Program-made: the position numbers and the translations under genes
From: Rhodocyclaceae bacterium
GTDB lineage: Bacteria > Pseudomonadota > Gammaproteobacteria > Burkholderiales > Rhodocyclaceae
Assembly: GCA_024709955.1 (NCBI GenBank)
Contig: JANJVS010000112.1
Span: 1-38,306, forward strand
DNA length: 38,306 bases
Reading direction: 5' to 3'
Notes under the pieces: generated by a model
What the model saw: the letters and a program-made list of their open reading frames with translations, nothing else
Databases searched by the model: none
Told to the model about the DNA's origin: nothing
Part shown: positions 26,485-35,518 of the stretch, one piece after another
How positions within the stretch are numbered: the first letter of the stretch is position 1
Layout: each line of letters starts with the position of its first letter

Positions 26485-28510
26485 CAAACCGAGGATTCCT
26501 GGGGCGACGCCCGCCGTCGCCGCCAAACTGGAAAAACTCGGCCTGATCCGCCAGGCCGACCTCGTCCTGCACCTGCCGCTGCGCTTCGAGGACGAGACCC
26601 GCGTCACCCCGGTCGCCGACGCCATGCCCGGCGTGCCGGCGCAGTTCGATGTCACGGTCGTGTCCAGCGAGATCGCCTACCGGCCGCGCCGGCAACTGGT
26701 CTGCCGCGCCGGGGACGACAGCGGCACGCTGCTGCTGCGCTTCCTCAACTTCTACCCGAGCCAGCAGAAGCTGCTGCAGCCTGGTGCGCGCCTGCGCGTC
26801 TTCGGCGAACCGCGCGGCGGCTTCTGGGGGACGGAGCTCGTGCATCCGCGCTTCCGCGTGCTGCATGGCGACGAGGCGCTCGCCGAGGCGCTGACGCCGG
26901 TCTATCCGACCACAGCCGGCCTGGGGCAGGGCACGCTGCGGCGGCTGATCGAGCGGGCGCTGGCGGAGGCCGACCTGAGCGAGACCCTGCCCGCGCCCAT
27001 CGTCGAACGCTTCCAGTTGGCGGATTTCGCCGCCAGCGTGCATGCGCTGCACGCGCCGCCCCCGGGTCTCGGACCGGATGCCCTGGCCGCTGCCCAGCGG
27101 CCGGCCTGGCGGCGCATCGCCTTCGACGAGTTGCTGGCGCAGCAGATTTCCCTGCGCCAGGCCTACGCGGCGCGGCGCGCGCGCGGGGCGCCGGCGCTGG
27201 CGGGTGACAGCGCGCTCACCGACCGCCTGCTCGAACTGCTGCCGTTCCGGCTCACCGGCGCGCAGGAGCGCGTCTGGCGGGAGATCGCCGCCGACCTGGC
27301 CGCGCCGCATCCGATGCAGCGCCTGCTGCAGGGCGACGTCGGCAGCGGCAAGACCGTGGTGGCGGCCCTGGCGATGCTGCGGGCGGTGGAGAGCGGGTAT
27401 CAGGCGGCGCTGATGGCGCCCACCGAAATTCTCGCCGAGCAGCACCATCGCAAGCTCGCCGCCTGGCTGGCGCCGCTCGGCATCGAGGTCGCCTGGCTGT
27501 CGGGCAGCCAGCGGAAGAAGGAGAAACAGGAGGCGATCGGGAAAGTCGGCGCTGGCGAGACGGTGCTGGCGGTGGGTACCCACGCCCTGATCGAGGAAGG
27601 CGTCGAGTTCGCCCGGCTCGGCCTCGCCATCGTGGACGAGCAGCACCGTTTCGGCGTGCGCCAGCGCCTCGCCCTCAAGCAAAAAGGCGGTGAATCACAT
27701 CAGCTCGCCATGTCCGCCACGCCGATTCCGCGCACCCTGGCGATGAGCTACTACGCCGACCTCGATGTCTCGGTGCTCGACGAGTTGCCGCCGGGCCGCA
27801 CGCCGGTGGTGACCAAGCTGGTCGGGGAAGCACGGCGCGCCGAGATCGTCGCCCGCGTGCGCCGCCTGTGCGACGAGGGCCAGCAGGCCTACTGGGTCTG
27901 CCCGCTGATCGAGGAATCGGAGGCGCTGCAGTTGAAGACCGCCGAGGAGACCTACGCGCACCTGTGCGCCGAACTGCCGGAGCTCAAGATCGGCCTCGTG
28001 CACGGCCGGCTCAAACCCGATGCGAAGGCCGCCACCATGGCCGCCTTCGCCGCCAACGAGATTCAACTGCTGGTGGCGACCACGGTGATCGAAGTGGGCG
28101 TGGACGTGCCCAACGCCAGCCTGATGGTGATCGAGCATGCCGAGCGCTTCGGTCTCGCGCAGCTGCATCAGTTGCGCGGCCGCGTCGGGCGTGGCGCGGC
28201 CGAATCCGCCTGCATCCTGCTCTACGCCCAGCCGCTCTCCGAGACGGCGCGGGCGCGGCTCCGCATCATCTACGAGAATGCCGACGGCTTCGAGATCGCG
28301 CGCCAGGACCTGCACCTGCGCGGCCCGGGCGAATTCATCGGCGCGCGCCAGAGCGGCATGCCGCTGCTGCGCTTCGCCGACCTGGAGGACGCGGCCCTCG
28401 TCGATGCCGCGCGCGGCGCGGCGGAGGAACTGCTGCGGCGCTGGCCGGAACACGCCGAGCGCCACCGGGCGCGCTGGCTCGGCGGCCGCGCGGAGCTGCT
28501 CAAGGCCTGA
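26477..28510 (+). CDS. recG: ATP-dependent DNA helicase RecG (TTG start)
   Basis: The 677-residue protein reads [20 protein letters not shown] at its start. It has an OB-fold wedge domain (about 55-130), Walker A GDVGSGKT at 286-293, the DEQH box at 387-390 and the TRG region near 560-620 ([17 protein letters not shown]). RecG remodels stalled forks and branched DNA by regression. The start is TTG at 26477, 8 bp inside ridA, with no clear ribosome-binding site, so it is probably translated by coupling. The downstream alternatives would delete conserved residues. Length is close to the E. coli 693. Confidence 0.95.
   Translation: MADKPRIPGATPAVAAKLEKLGLIRQADLVLHLPLRFEDETRVTPVADAMPGVPAQFDVTVVSSEIAYRPRRQLVCRAGDDSGTLLLRFLNFYPSQQKLLQPGARLRVFGEPRGGFWGTELVHPRFRVLHGDEALAEALTPVYPTTAGLGQGTLRRLIERALAEADLSETLPAPIVERFQLADFAASVHALHAPPPGLGPDALAAAQRPAWRRIAFDELLAQQISLRQAYAARRARGAPALAGDSALTDRLLELLPFRLTGAQERVWREIAADLAAPHPMQRLLQGDVGSGKTVVAALAMLRAVESGYQAALMAPTEILAEQHHRKLAAWLAPLGIEVAWLSGSQRKKEKQEAIGKVGAGETVLAVGTHALIEEGVEFARLGLAIVDEQHRFGVRQRLALKQKGGESHQLAMSATPIPRTLAMSYYADLDVSVLDELPPGRTPVVTKLVGEARRAEIVARVRRLCDEGQQAYWVCPLIEESEALQLKTAEETYAHLCAELPELKIGLVHGRLKPDAKAATMAAFAANEIQLLVATTVIEVGVDVPNASLMVIEHAERFGLAQLHQLRGRVGRGAAESACILLYAQPLSETARARLRIIYENADGFEIARQDLHLRGPGEFIGARQSGMPLLRFADLEDAALVDAARGAAEELLRRWPEHAERHRARWLGGRAELLKA
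27539..27565 (+). repeat. Repeat-like match inside recG
   Basis: On this strand it reads GGGAAAGTCGG, then CGCTGGCGAGACGGTG. It matches the reverse complement of copy 1 at 24 of 27 positions. The encoded residues (KVGAGETV) fit the conserved helicase core with no length change. It may therefore be chance or conversion rather than insertion. Confidence 0.35.
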
Positions 28511-28574
28511 CGCGGAGCGTCGTTTCCGGCGCGACTGGCTATCCGGCGGGCGCTTGCGTATATCTTTCGGGAAA

Positions 28575-28604
28575 TTGACACGTCATCAGGGTTGCAGGGA
28601 TCAT
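28575..28604 (+). promoter_or_regulatory. Possible promoter upstream of the Cys-rich small gene
   Basis: TTGACA at 28575-28580 is perfect. GATCAT at 28599-28604, 18 nt later, matches TATAAT at four of six positions. A start near 28611 would give a leader of about 44 nt before the ATG at 28655. Confidence 0.4.
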
Positions 28605-28654
28605 CCGAGCCAGAACGACAAGGCCGCTCGGCCGCGAAATCAGGTGAGGAAAAA

Positions 28655-28969
28655 ATGCTCGAAACGGTGCGCTGGAAACGCAAGCACATGTGCGAAATCG
28701 CCGCGACGGCTCAGCGGCATGTCGAATTTCCCGGGCTGTCGCCGGAACAGCGGCAGACCCTCGCGCTCGCGGGGAGCCTGGCCAAGTCCGTCGCCAGCGG
28801 CGCCCGGGTCTGCAGCCACGACAACGTGCAGATGGCCGTCTCCCTGCTCTGCTCCGCCTGCCTGCCCGGTTTCCCCGGCGCGCCGGCCCCGCGCTGCCTG
28901 GGCCGGCGCGACTGGCGCACGCCCTGCCACCTGGTCGCGCGCGGCATCCTCGACGAGTGCGTGGAGTGA
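28655..28969 (+). CDS. Unknown small Cys-rich protein
   Basis: The start at 28655 gives MLETVRWKRKHMCEIAATAQ and 104 residues, with GTGAGGAAA as ribosome-binding site. I do not recognise it. It holds seven cysteines (13, 53, 66, 69, 81, 91, 102), including CSAC at 66-69, and has no signal peptide or membrane helix. It may bind metal or a cofactor; this is inference. It follows recG by 144 nt and appears to have its own promoter. Its stop codon overlaps a dispersed-repeat copy. It converges with the GGDEF gene. Confidence 0.65.
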   Translation: MLETVRWKRKHMCEIAATAQRHVEFPGLSPEQRQTLALAGSLAKSVASGARVCSHDNVQMAVSLLCSACLPGFPGAPAPRCLGRRDWRTPCHLVARGILDECVE

Positions 28970-28992
28970 AATCCGGCGCCGGCGGGACGGTG
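28966..28992 (+). repeat. Dispersed 27-bp repeat, copy at the end of the Cys-rich gene
   Basis: The right half (GGCGGGACGGTG) matches exactly in this orientation. The left half has several changes (GAAATCC for AAAAGTC). It overlaps the stop codon at 28967-28969 and ends 6 nt before the convergent GGDEF gene. Confidence 0.45.
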
Positions 28993-28997
28993 CGCCC

Positions 28998-31649
28998 TCA
29001 ACCGGCCGCGTCCTCCTCGTAGAAGCGGTAGCCGTTGCGGCCGGCTTCCTTGGCGCGGTACATCGCCATGTCGGCCTTCTTCATCAGCTCATCCACGTCG
29101 TCGGCGCCGTCGATCGGGTAGATCGCGATGCCGATGCTGGTGGTGACGCGCAGCTCCTGGCCGGCGACCGGGAACGGCGCGTCGAAGGCGGTGATCACCT
29201 TGCGCGCCACCCCGGCCGCATCCTGCGGCTGGGCGACTTCGGTCAGCACGATGACGAACTCGTCGCCCCCCGGCCGCGCCACGGTGTCGCCCTCGCGCAC
29301 GCAGGCGGCGAGGCGGGTTGCGACCTGCCGCAGCAGCTCGTCGCCGCTGCTGTGGCCGAGGGTGTCGTTGATCAGCTTGAAGCGGTCGAGGTCGAGGAAC
29401 ATCACCGCGAGCGAGCGGTGGAAGCGCCGCGCCTGGGCCAGGGCGTGGTCGAGGCGGTCGACCAGCAGGCGCCGGTTGGGCAAGCCGGTCAGGGTGTCGT
29501 AATAGGCCAGCTGGCGGATCTTCTCCTCGGCTTCCTTGAGCTCGGTGATGTCGCGGTTGCTGGCGCGGCGTCCCATGAAGCGGCCGTTGCGGCCGAACAC
29601 GCGCCGGCAGCCGTGGGCGATCCAGCGCACCGCGCCGTCGCGGCGCACGATGCGGTAGGTGATGGTGCTGGCGTCCTCGTGCAGGATGTCGGCGCGATGG
29701 CCCTCCATCAGCGCGCGATCCTCGGGATGGATGATCAGGTAGATCAGCTCCGGCTGGACGACGAAGTCGGTCACGCTGTAGCCGGTGACCTCCTGGCAGG
29801 ACTGCGAGGTGTAGAGGATTTCGCCCCGCGGTCCCTCCCAGTATTCCCAGTCGTAGGTGTAGTCGGCGATGGTGCGGAAGCGCTCCTCGCTCTCGCGCAG
29901 CGACATTTCGGCGAGCACCTGGGCGGTCACGTCCTGCATGGTGCCGAGGGAACGCAGCGGCTTGCCGGCCGCGTCGTAGAGCGTCTCGCAGTGGGTATGC
30001 ACATAGCTGACCGTGCCGTCGTCCTGCTGGATGCGGTGGGTGAGCTCGAAGGGCTGGCGCTGGGCGACCGAGGTCTCGTAATCCTGCAGGAAGCGTGCGC
30101 GGTCGTCCGGGTGGATGGCGGCGACCAGGCGCGCGAACTTGCAGCCGGCGCAGCCGCCGCAGTGCGACAGGCCGACGATGTTCTGCATCTCGGCGGAGCA
30201 GCTCATGCGGTCGCTGACGCAGTCGCGCTCCCAGCTGCCGATATGGGCGATGCGCTGGGCCTCCACCAGGCGCAGGCTGGTGGAGGCGAGCGCCTCCTCC
30301 ATCTCCTTGCGCGCGCTGATGTCGATGCCGCAGGCGATCACCCGCTCCGGCCCACCCGCCTGGCGCAGCACGCTGTTCTGCCAGACGATGTACTTCTCCG
30401 CGCCGGACTTCGTCAGGATGGGATTTTCGAAGTTGCGCGGCGCGCCGCCCGCCATCAGGCGCTCGAACTCCTCCTGCACCTGCGGATAGCGCGCGCGCGG
30501 CACCAGCAGCTCGAACCAGTCGCGGCCGCGCAGTTCCTCCAGCGTATAGCCGGTGATCTCCTCGGCGGCGGGATTGCAGACCAGCAGCCTGCCGGCGGCG
30601 TCGAGCTCGACGATCATCGCGTTGGCGGTGCGCAGCAGGCTGGCGGCATAGTCGTGCGCCTCCTGTAGCGCGGCGGCGGCGCGCCGGCTTTCGGTGATGT
30701 CGTGGGCGCTTTCGATGATGCCGATCACGGCGCCCGCCGCATCGCGCAACGGCGAGGCGAGCAACTCGACCAGGCGCGGCTCTCCGGCCGCGTCGAAGTG
30801 CTCATGCACCACCTTGACCGTGCCCTCTTCCGCCAGCGCCCGTCGCAGCGGACAGGCATGCTCGGCGCCGTCGCAGGGGGTGGCGCTGTGGTGGGAGAGC
30901 TCGTGGCAGCGCGCCGTCGCCGCGAGCGGCGCGTCGCCATGGCGCGCCGCCCGGTTGGCCATCAGGATGCGGTAGTCGCGGCCGATGACCATGATCGGTT
31001 CCGGCGCGCTGTCGAGGATCGACTGCAGGAAGCTGTTCTGGCGCGAAATCTCGGCGGTCTTGGCCGCCACCAGCTGGTTGAGGCGGGCGGTGAGCCGGTG
31101 GTTGGCGAGCATGCGGCCGAGGGACTGGCAGAACAGCTGCAGCAGGCGCTCGCGCCAGAGGTCGAAGAAGCCGGTGGCCGGGTGGAAGACGTTGAGCACG
31201 CCGAGCGTCTGCCCCTCGCAGGCGACCGGCACGCAGACCAGCGAACCGTCGATGCCGTGCTCCCGGTCGCCCAGGCGCGCGTCGTCGCGGCAGGAAGGGC
31301 AATTGACGATGGCGCCACGCGTCGCCGCCTCGGCCATGAAGGCGGCGCCGGAGGGCTGGTCCGGCGTCGCGCGGGCGCCCGGCGCGGCGCCGATGTCGCG
31401 CAGCATGTCGTGCCAGTCGAGGCCGGCGGCGTAATTCAGCCTGCCTTCCGCGTCGAGCAGGAACAGCGAACAGCGCTCCATGTCCTGGTTGGCCATGAGG
31501 GCGGCGAGCGCCTCCCTGAGGAGGGTGGGCTCGTCCATGGCGTGGATCGACAGCTGCGCGAGTTCCGCGAGGGCGGAGAGCGAGTCGAGCAGGTTGATGA
31601 TCTGCCGGTTGAAATCCTGGGACAGCGCGGCGAGACCTTGGTCGTTCAT
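28998..31649 (-). CDS. GAF/multi-PAS diguanylate cyclase
   Basis: The start at 31649 gives MNDQGLAALSQDFNRQIINL and 883 residues. A GAF domain (about 25-190) is followed by four PAS-type segments (about 205-325, 330-450, 455-580, 585-705) and a GGDEF domain (715-880). The active-site GGDEF at 794-798 is intact, and the inhibitory RxxD (REGD, 785-788) sits five residues before it. The enzyme should make cyclic di-GMP, with product inhibition. The third PAS holds CGGCAGC (497-503), and the first holds a CHEL...CPL cysteine cluster. No membrane helix is seen, so it is cytoplasmic. It starts 4 nt after the HDOD gene, with GGAGTGA in that gene's end as ribosome-binding site. Confidence 0.92.
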   Translation of the reverse strand: MNDQGLAALSQDFNRQIINLLDSLSALAELAQLSIHAMDEPTLLREALAALMANQDMERCSLFLLDAEGRLNYAAGLDWHDMLRDIGAAPGARATPDQPSGAAFMAEAATRGAIVNCPSCRDDARLGDREHGIDGSLVCVPVACEGQTLGVLNVFHPATGFFDLWRERLLQLFCQSLGRMLANHRLTARLNQLVAAKTAEISRQNSFLQSILDSAPEPIMVIGRDYRILMANRAARHGDAPLAATARCHELSHHSATPCDGAEHACPLRRALAEEGTVKVVHEHFDAAGEPRLVELLASPLRDAAGAVIGIIESAHDITESRRAAAALQEAHDYAASLLRTANAMIVELDAAGRLLVCNPAAEEITGYTLEELRGRDWFELLVPRARYPQVQEEFERLMAGGAPRNFENPILTKSGAEKYIVWQNSVLRQAGGPERVIACGIDISARKEMEEALASTSLRLVEAQRIAHIGSWERDCVSDRMSCSAEMQNIVGLSHCGGCAGCKFARLVAAIHPDDRARFLQDYETSVAQRQPFELTHRIQQDDGTVSYVHTHCETLYDAAGKPLRSLGTMQDVTAQVLAEMSLRESEERFRTIADYTYDWEYWEGPRGEILYTSQSCQEVTGYSVTDFVVQPELIYLIIHPEDRALMEGHRADILHEDASTITYRIVRRDGAVRWIAHGCRRVFGRNGRFMGRRASNRDITELKEAEEKIRQLAYYDTLTGLPNRRLLVDRLDHALAQARRFHRSLAVMFLDLDRFKLINDTLGHSSGDELLRQVATRLAACVREGDTVARPGGDEFVIVLTEVAQPQDAAGVARKVITAFDAPFPVAGQELRVTTSIGIAIYPIDGADDVDELMKKADMAMYRAKEAGRNGYRFYEEDAAG

Positions 31650-31653
31650 CGCT

Positions 31654-32532
31654 TCACTCCGCGGTGAAGGCGGCGGCGATCGCATCGACGCGCTCGCACT
31701 GGTCGCGCATCCGCGCGTGCAGTTCCGCGATTGTCGGCGCGCCGAGGCCGAGCAGCCGCAGGGTCTCGCCCTCGTCGGCGAGATCGGCGCGCCCGTCGAG
31801 AACCTGGTTGGCGCAGCGGGCGGCGAGACCCTCCAGCAGCACCAGGGGCCAGTGGTCGCCGCGATAGGCGGGGTTGTAGTGGTGCTCCATCACCAGCAGC
31901 AGCTCGCGCGGGAAGTGCCATTTGCTGCCGAGCCAGACGCCCGCCTCGTAGTGATCCAGTCCCAGCTCGGCGCGAACATGCGCGCCGAGCGGACGATCCG
32001 GGGCGGCGGCATAGGCGGCGAGGGCGCGCCCCATCTCGGCCGGATGCAGGTGCGCCAGCGCCAGCAGGCCGATGTTGTGCAGCAGTCCGCCGAGGTACAC
32101 GCTGTCGGGCGGCGGCCGCACGCCGGCGGCGATCTGCGGCTGCAGCTGCTGGGCGAGCTGCGCGGTGAGCACCGCCGAGGCCCAGTAGCGCTCGGCGCGG
32201 AAGCCGCGGCAACGCCGCGGGTCGAACACCCCGGAGAGGGCGAGGCCGGCGGCGACGCTGCGCACCATCACCATGCCGAGCACGGCGATGGCGTGGGGCA
32301 GCGAATGCACGCCGCCGCGTTGGCCGAAGAAGGCCGAGTTCGCCAGGCCGAGGATGCGCGCGGCGATCGGGGGCGATTCGGCGAGAATCTCGGCGAGCGC
32401 CGTCTGGCTGACGTGGTGGTCCTCGCAGGCGGCGAGGATGCGCCGCACGCTCGGCGTCAGGGTCGGCAACTCCTTCTGCTGCTGGATTTCGCGACGGGCC
32501 TGCTCGGCTTTCATGATCGGATCATCGCGCAT
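31654..32532 (-). CDS. HDOD-domain signalling protein
   Basis: The 292-residue product has an HDOD domain over roughly residues 20-225. LGLANSAFFGQRGGVHSLPH is at 61-80, and LGGLLHNIGLLALAH (147-161) replaces the catalytic HD by HN. HDOD proteins act in signalling without known hydrolysis, often with cyclic di-GMP enzymes or chemotaxis. The downstream GGDEF gene fits this. The start could also be the ATG at 32514 (MKAEQARREI); neither has a strong ribosome-binding site. An FNR-type box lies upstream. Confidence 0.88.
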   Translation of the reverse strand: MRDDPIMKAEQARREIQQQKELPTLTPSVRRILAACEDHHVSQTALAEILAESPPIAARILGLANSAFFGQRGGVHSLPHAIAVLGMVMVRSVAAGLALSGVFDPRRCRGFRAERYWASAVLTAQLAQQLQPQIAAGVRPPPDSVYLGGLLHNIGLLALAHLHPAEMGRALAAYAAAPDRPLGAHVRAELGLDHYEAGVWLGSKWHFPRELLLVMEHHYNPAYRGDHWPLVLLEGLAARCANQVLDGRADLADEGETLRLLGLGAPTIAELHARMRDQCERVDAIAAAFTAE

Positions 32533-32583
32533 TTGGTCGCCGCCGGAACCGGAATGTACGGCGCAAATGCAAGCCTCCTTTTC

Positions 32584-32632
32584 GCTGGAAACTATGATCC
32601 TCGCCGCCGCCGGGCATGTTGATCAAAGTCAA
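32584..32632 (-). promoter_or_regulatory. Putative FNR/ANR-activated promoter of the HDOD-GGDEF operon
   Basis: TTGATCAAAGTCAA at 32619-32632 matches the FNR consensus (TTGAT-N4-ATCAA) at nine of ten positions. On the minus strand CATAGT at 32596-32591 could be the -10 box (four of six). The box centre (32625.5) and the -10 centre (32593.5) are 32 nt apart. That is exactly the class II spacing, with a start at 32584 and the box at -41.5. The leader would be 52 nt. Confidence 0.55.
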
Positions 32633-32659
32633 GTTCCGCAAGGGTCGATGCCCCTCGGC

Positions 32660-32687
32660 GCAAAAAGTCGGCGCCGGCGGGACGGCG
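32660..32687 (+). repeat. Dispersed 27-bp repeat, intergenic copy before ubiA
   Basis: It reads GCAAAAAGTCGGCG, then CCGGCGGGACGGCG. This matches the reverse complement of copy 1 apart from one extra A and two T-to-C changes. It lies in the divergent gap between the HDOD gene and ubiA. Confidence 0.55.
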
Positions 32688-32718
32688 GGGGTCCGGCGCG
32701 CCGGCGTAGAATCCGCCC

Positions 32719-33612
32719 ATGGCCAGTTTCGCCCCGATCAAGCAACGCCTCGACCTCTACGAAAAGCTGATGCGGCTCGACAAGCCGATCGGCATCCTGC
32801 TGCTGCTGTGGCCGACGCTCTGGGCGGTGTGGATCGCCGGCGACGGCCGGCCCGACTGGGCGCTCGTCGGCGTTTTCGTGCTCGGCACGGTGCTGATGCG
32901 TTCCGCCGGCTGCGTCATCAACGACTACGCCGACCGCGACTTCGATCCCCATGTCGAGCGCACCAAGGCGCGCCCGCTGGCGGCCGGCACGGTGACCACG
33001 CGCGAGGCCATCGCCCTGTTCGCCTTCCTCGTCGCCCTCTCCTTCCTGCTGGTGCTGCCGCTGCTGACGCCGCTGCTGCTGGGGCTGGCCGTCGCGGCCC
33101 TGTTCCTCGCCGCCAGCTATCCCTTCACCAAGCGCTTCTTCGCCATTCCCCAGGCCTATCTGGGCGTGGCCTTCGGCTTCGGCATCCCGATGGCCTTCGC
33201 CGCGACGCTGGGGCGGGTGCCGGAAACGGCCTGGTGGCTGCTGCTCGCCAACGTGTTCTGGGCGGTGGCCTACGACACCGAGTACGCGCTGGTGGATCGA
33301 GACGACGACATCAAGATCGGCATCAAGACCTCGGCGCTCACCTTCGGCCGCTTCGACATCGCCGCGATCATGTTCTGCTACGCCGCCGCGCTCGGACAGC
33401 TCGGCTGGGTCGGCGCGCGGCTCGGCTTCGGTTGGCCCTACGCCCTCGGCCTCGCCGTCGCGGCCGGCCTGGCCGTCTACCACTACACGCTGATCCGCGG
33501 CCGCGAGCGCATGCGCTGCTTCAAGGCCTTCCTGCACAACAACTGGTTCGGCGCCGCCGTGTTCGCCGGCATCGCCGGCGACTACCTGCTCAAGACCTGG
33601 AGAGTTTCATGA
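32719..33612 (+). CDS. ubiA: 4-hydroxybenzoate polyprenyltransferase
   Basis: The 297-residue membrane protein has the two aspartate-rich motifs of the family: NDYADRDFD at 68-76 and [12 protein letters not shown] at 186-197. These bind the prenyl diphosphate through magnesium. It attaches the polyprenyl chain to 4-hydroxybenzoate, an early step in ubiquinone synthesis at the inner membrane. Seven or more hydrophobic helices are visible. A TAGAAT box at 32707-32712 lies only 6 nt before the ATG, and there is no ribosome-binding site; the message may be leaderless. The stop overlaps the next gene by 4 bp. Confidence 0.95.
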   Translation: MASFAPIKQRLDLYEKLMRLDKPIGILLLLWPTLWAVWIAGDGRPDWALVGVFVLGTVLMRSAGCVINDYADRDFDPHVERTKARPLAAGTVTTREAIALFAFLVALSFLLVLPLLTPLLLGLAVAALFLAASYPFTKRFFAIPQAYLGVAFGFGIPMAFAATLGRVPETAWWLLLANVFWAVAYDTEYALVDRDDDIKIGIKTSALTFGRFDIAAIMFCYAAALGQLGWVGARLGFGWPYALGLAVAAGLAVYHYTLIRGRERMRCFKAFLHNNWFGAAVFAGIAGDYLLKTWRVS

Positions 33613-34040
33613 AGCGACTGCTGCTGCCTTCCCTGCTCCTCGCGTTCGTCCTGCCGGCCGTGGCCGGCGAGGACATGCGCCAGCTGGCCCAATTGCCAGC
33701 GCCGGCCCAGCAGTCGCTACGGGAGGAAATGCTCGACAACCTGCTCGCCCTGCACGAGATCACGACCCTGGTGGGTGCCGGCAAGTACGCCGAGGCCGGC
33801 AATGTCGCGGAGAGCCGCCTCGGCTGGTCGGCGCGCGGCGTGCATGCCGCCAAGCCGCCCGAGGCGCGTCCCGGCCTGCACATGCCGCCGGCCATGCACG
33901 CGCTGGGCATGGAGGGCCACAAGGCGGCGAGCGAGTTCGCCGCCGCCGCCAAGAGCGGCGACCGGGACAAGACGCTCGCCGCGCTGCCCAAGCTGTTCAA
34001 CGGCTGCGTGTCCTGTCACGCGGCTTATCGCACGCGCTGA
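33609..34040 (+). CDS. Small c-type cytochrome, c'-like
   Basis: The 143-residue product begins [20 protein letters not shown], a signal peptide probably cut near residue 19-20. A single haem-binding CVSCH is at 133-137, close to the C-terminus. That position and the helical, Met/His-containing body ([14 protein letters not shown], 91-104) resemble the cytochrome c' four-helix class. The exact family is unsure. It would be a periplasmic electron carrier or gas-binding protein. ATGA overlap with ubiA and a 3-nt gap to ubiD show one operon. Confidence 0.82.
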   Translation: MKRLLLPSLLLAFVLPAVAGEDMRQLAQLPAPAQQSLREEMLDNLLALHEITTLVGAGKYAEAGNVAESRLGWSARGVHAAKPPEARPGLHMPPAMHALGMEGHKAASEFAAAAKSGDRDKTLAALPKLFNGCVSCHAAYRTR

Positions 34041-34043
34041 GCC

Positions 34044-35516
34044 ATGCGCGCCGCCCAGGACCTGCGCGAATTCATCGACCGCCTCGCGGCGCGCGGCGAG
34101 TTGAAGCGCATCGCCGTCGAGGTCGATCCGCGGCTGGAGATGACCGAGATCGCCGACCGCGTGCTGCGCGCCGGCGGGCCGGCGCTGCTGTTCGAGAAGC
34201 CCAAGTCCGGCGAGATGCCGGTGCTCGCCAACCTGTTCGGCACGCCCCAGCGCGTCGCGCTCGGCATGGAGGCCGACGCCGACTGGCAGACCTCGCTGCG
34301 CGAAGTGGGCAAGCTGCTCGCCTACCTCAAGGAGCCCGAGCCGCCGCGCGGCTTCAAGGACGCCTGGGAGAAGCTGCCCGTCCTGAAGCAGGTGCTCAAC
34401 ATGGCGCCGAAGATCGTTTCTTCCGCGCCCTGCCAGGAGATCGTCTGGGAGGGCAGGGACGTCGACCTCTCCCGCCTCCCGGTGATGACCTGCTGGCCCG
34501 GCGACGCGGCGCCGCTGATCACCTGGGGCCTGACCGTGACGCGCGGCCCCAGCAAGCCGCGCCAGAACCTCGGTATTTATCGTCAGCAGGTGATCGGGCC
34601 CAACAAGGTCATCATGCGCTGGCTCGCCCACCGCGGCGGGGCGCTTGACTATCGCGACCATTGCCAGCAGCATCCCGGCCAGCCCTTCCCGGTGGCGGTG
34701 GTGCTCGGCTGCGATCCGGCCACCATCCTCGGCGCGGTGACGCCCGTGCCGGACACGCTCTCCGAATACCAGTTCGCCGGCCTGCTGCGCGGTGGCAAGA
34801 CCGAGCTCACGAAGTGCCTCGGTTCGGATTTGCAGGTGCCGGCGCGCGCCGAGATCGTGCTCGAGGGCGTGATTCATCCGGGCGAGGTCGCGACGGAAGG
34901 TCCCTACGGCGACCACACCGGCTACTACAACGAGCAGGCCGAGTTTCCCGTCTTCACCATCGAGCGCATGACCATGCGCCGCGACCCGATCTACCACAGC
35001 ACCTACACCGGCAAGCCGCCCGACGAGCCGGCGATGCTGGGCGTGGCGCTCAACGAGGTGTTCGTGCCGCTGCTGCAGAAGCAGTTCCCCGAGATCGCCG
35101 ACTTCTACCTGCCGCCGGAGGGCTGCTCCTACCGCCTCGCGGTGGTGAGCCTCAAGAAGCAGTACCCCGGCCACGCCAAGCGCGTGATGTTCGGCATCTG
35201 GAGCTTCCTGCGCCAGTTCATGTATACCAAGTTCATCATCGTCGTGGACGACGACATCGACATCCGCGACTGGAAGGAAGTGATCTGGGCGCTGACCACG
35301 CGCGTCGACGCGGCGCGCGACACCTTGATCGCCGAGCACACGCCCATAGATTATCTCGACTTCGCCTCGCCGGTCGCGGGACTCGGCAGCAAGATGGGCA
35401 TCGACGCGACCAACAAGTGGCTGGGCGAGACCGACCGCGAGTGGGGGCGGCCCATCGTCATGGATGCCGAGGTCAAGCGGCGCGTCGATGAACTCTGGAA
35501 CACACTGGGACTCTGA
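34044..35516 (+). CDS. ubiD: 4-hydroxy-3-polyprenylbenzoate decarboxylase
   Basis: The 490-residue protein begins [20 protein letters not shown] and has the conserved [20 protein letters not shown] segment near residues 282-301, whose acidic residues act in the prenylated-FMN active site of the UbiD family. It removes the carboxyl group of the UbiA product in ubiquinone synthesis. It needs the cofactor made by UbiX, which is not in this window. The length is usual. It follows the cytochrome gene by 3 nt and ends 2 nt before the DUF4870 gene. Confidence 0.95.
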   Translation: MRAAQDLREFIDRLAARGELKRIAVEVDPRLEMTEIADRVLRAGGPALLFEKPKSGEMPVLANLFGTPQRVALGMEADADWQTSLREVGKLLAYLKEPEPPRGFKDAWEKLPVLKQVLNMAPKIVSSAPCQEIVWEGRDVDLSRLPVMTCWPGDAAPLITWGLTVTRGPSKPRQNLGIYRQQVIGPNKVIMRWLAHRGGALDYRDHCQQHPGQPFPVAVVLGCDPATILGAVTPVPDTLSEYQFAGLLRGGKTELTKCLGSDLQVPARAEIVLEGVIHPGEVATEGPYGDHTGYYNEQAEFPVFTIERMTMRRDPIYHSTYTGKPPDEPAMLGVALNEVFVPLLQKQFPEIADFYLPPEGCSYRLAVVSLKKQYPGHAKRVMFGIWSFLRQFMYTKFIIVVDDDIDIRDWKEVIWALTTRVDAARDTLIAEHTPIDYLDFASPVAGLGSKMGIDATNKWLGETDREWGRPIVMDAEVKRRVDELWNTLGL

Positions 35517-35518
35517 AC

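Noticed and set aside
28137-30668. 843-codon plus-strand frame spanning the recG end and the GGDEF gene
   Set aside because: It crosses two genes and an intergenic gap in a meaningless composition; it is a shadow.
32616-34040. 474-codon frame joining the ubiA region to the cytochrome
   Set aside because: The first part is an out-of-phase reading of ubiA. Only the last 143 codons, from 33609, form the real secreted cytochrome.
33717-35339. 540-codon minus-strand frame opposite ubiD
   Set aside because: It mirrors ubiD; the product is repetitive in Arg/Gly/His/Leu with no domain.
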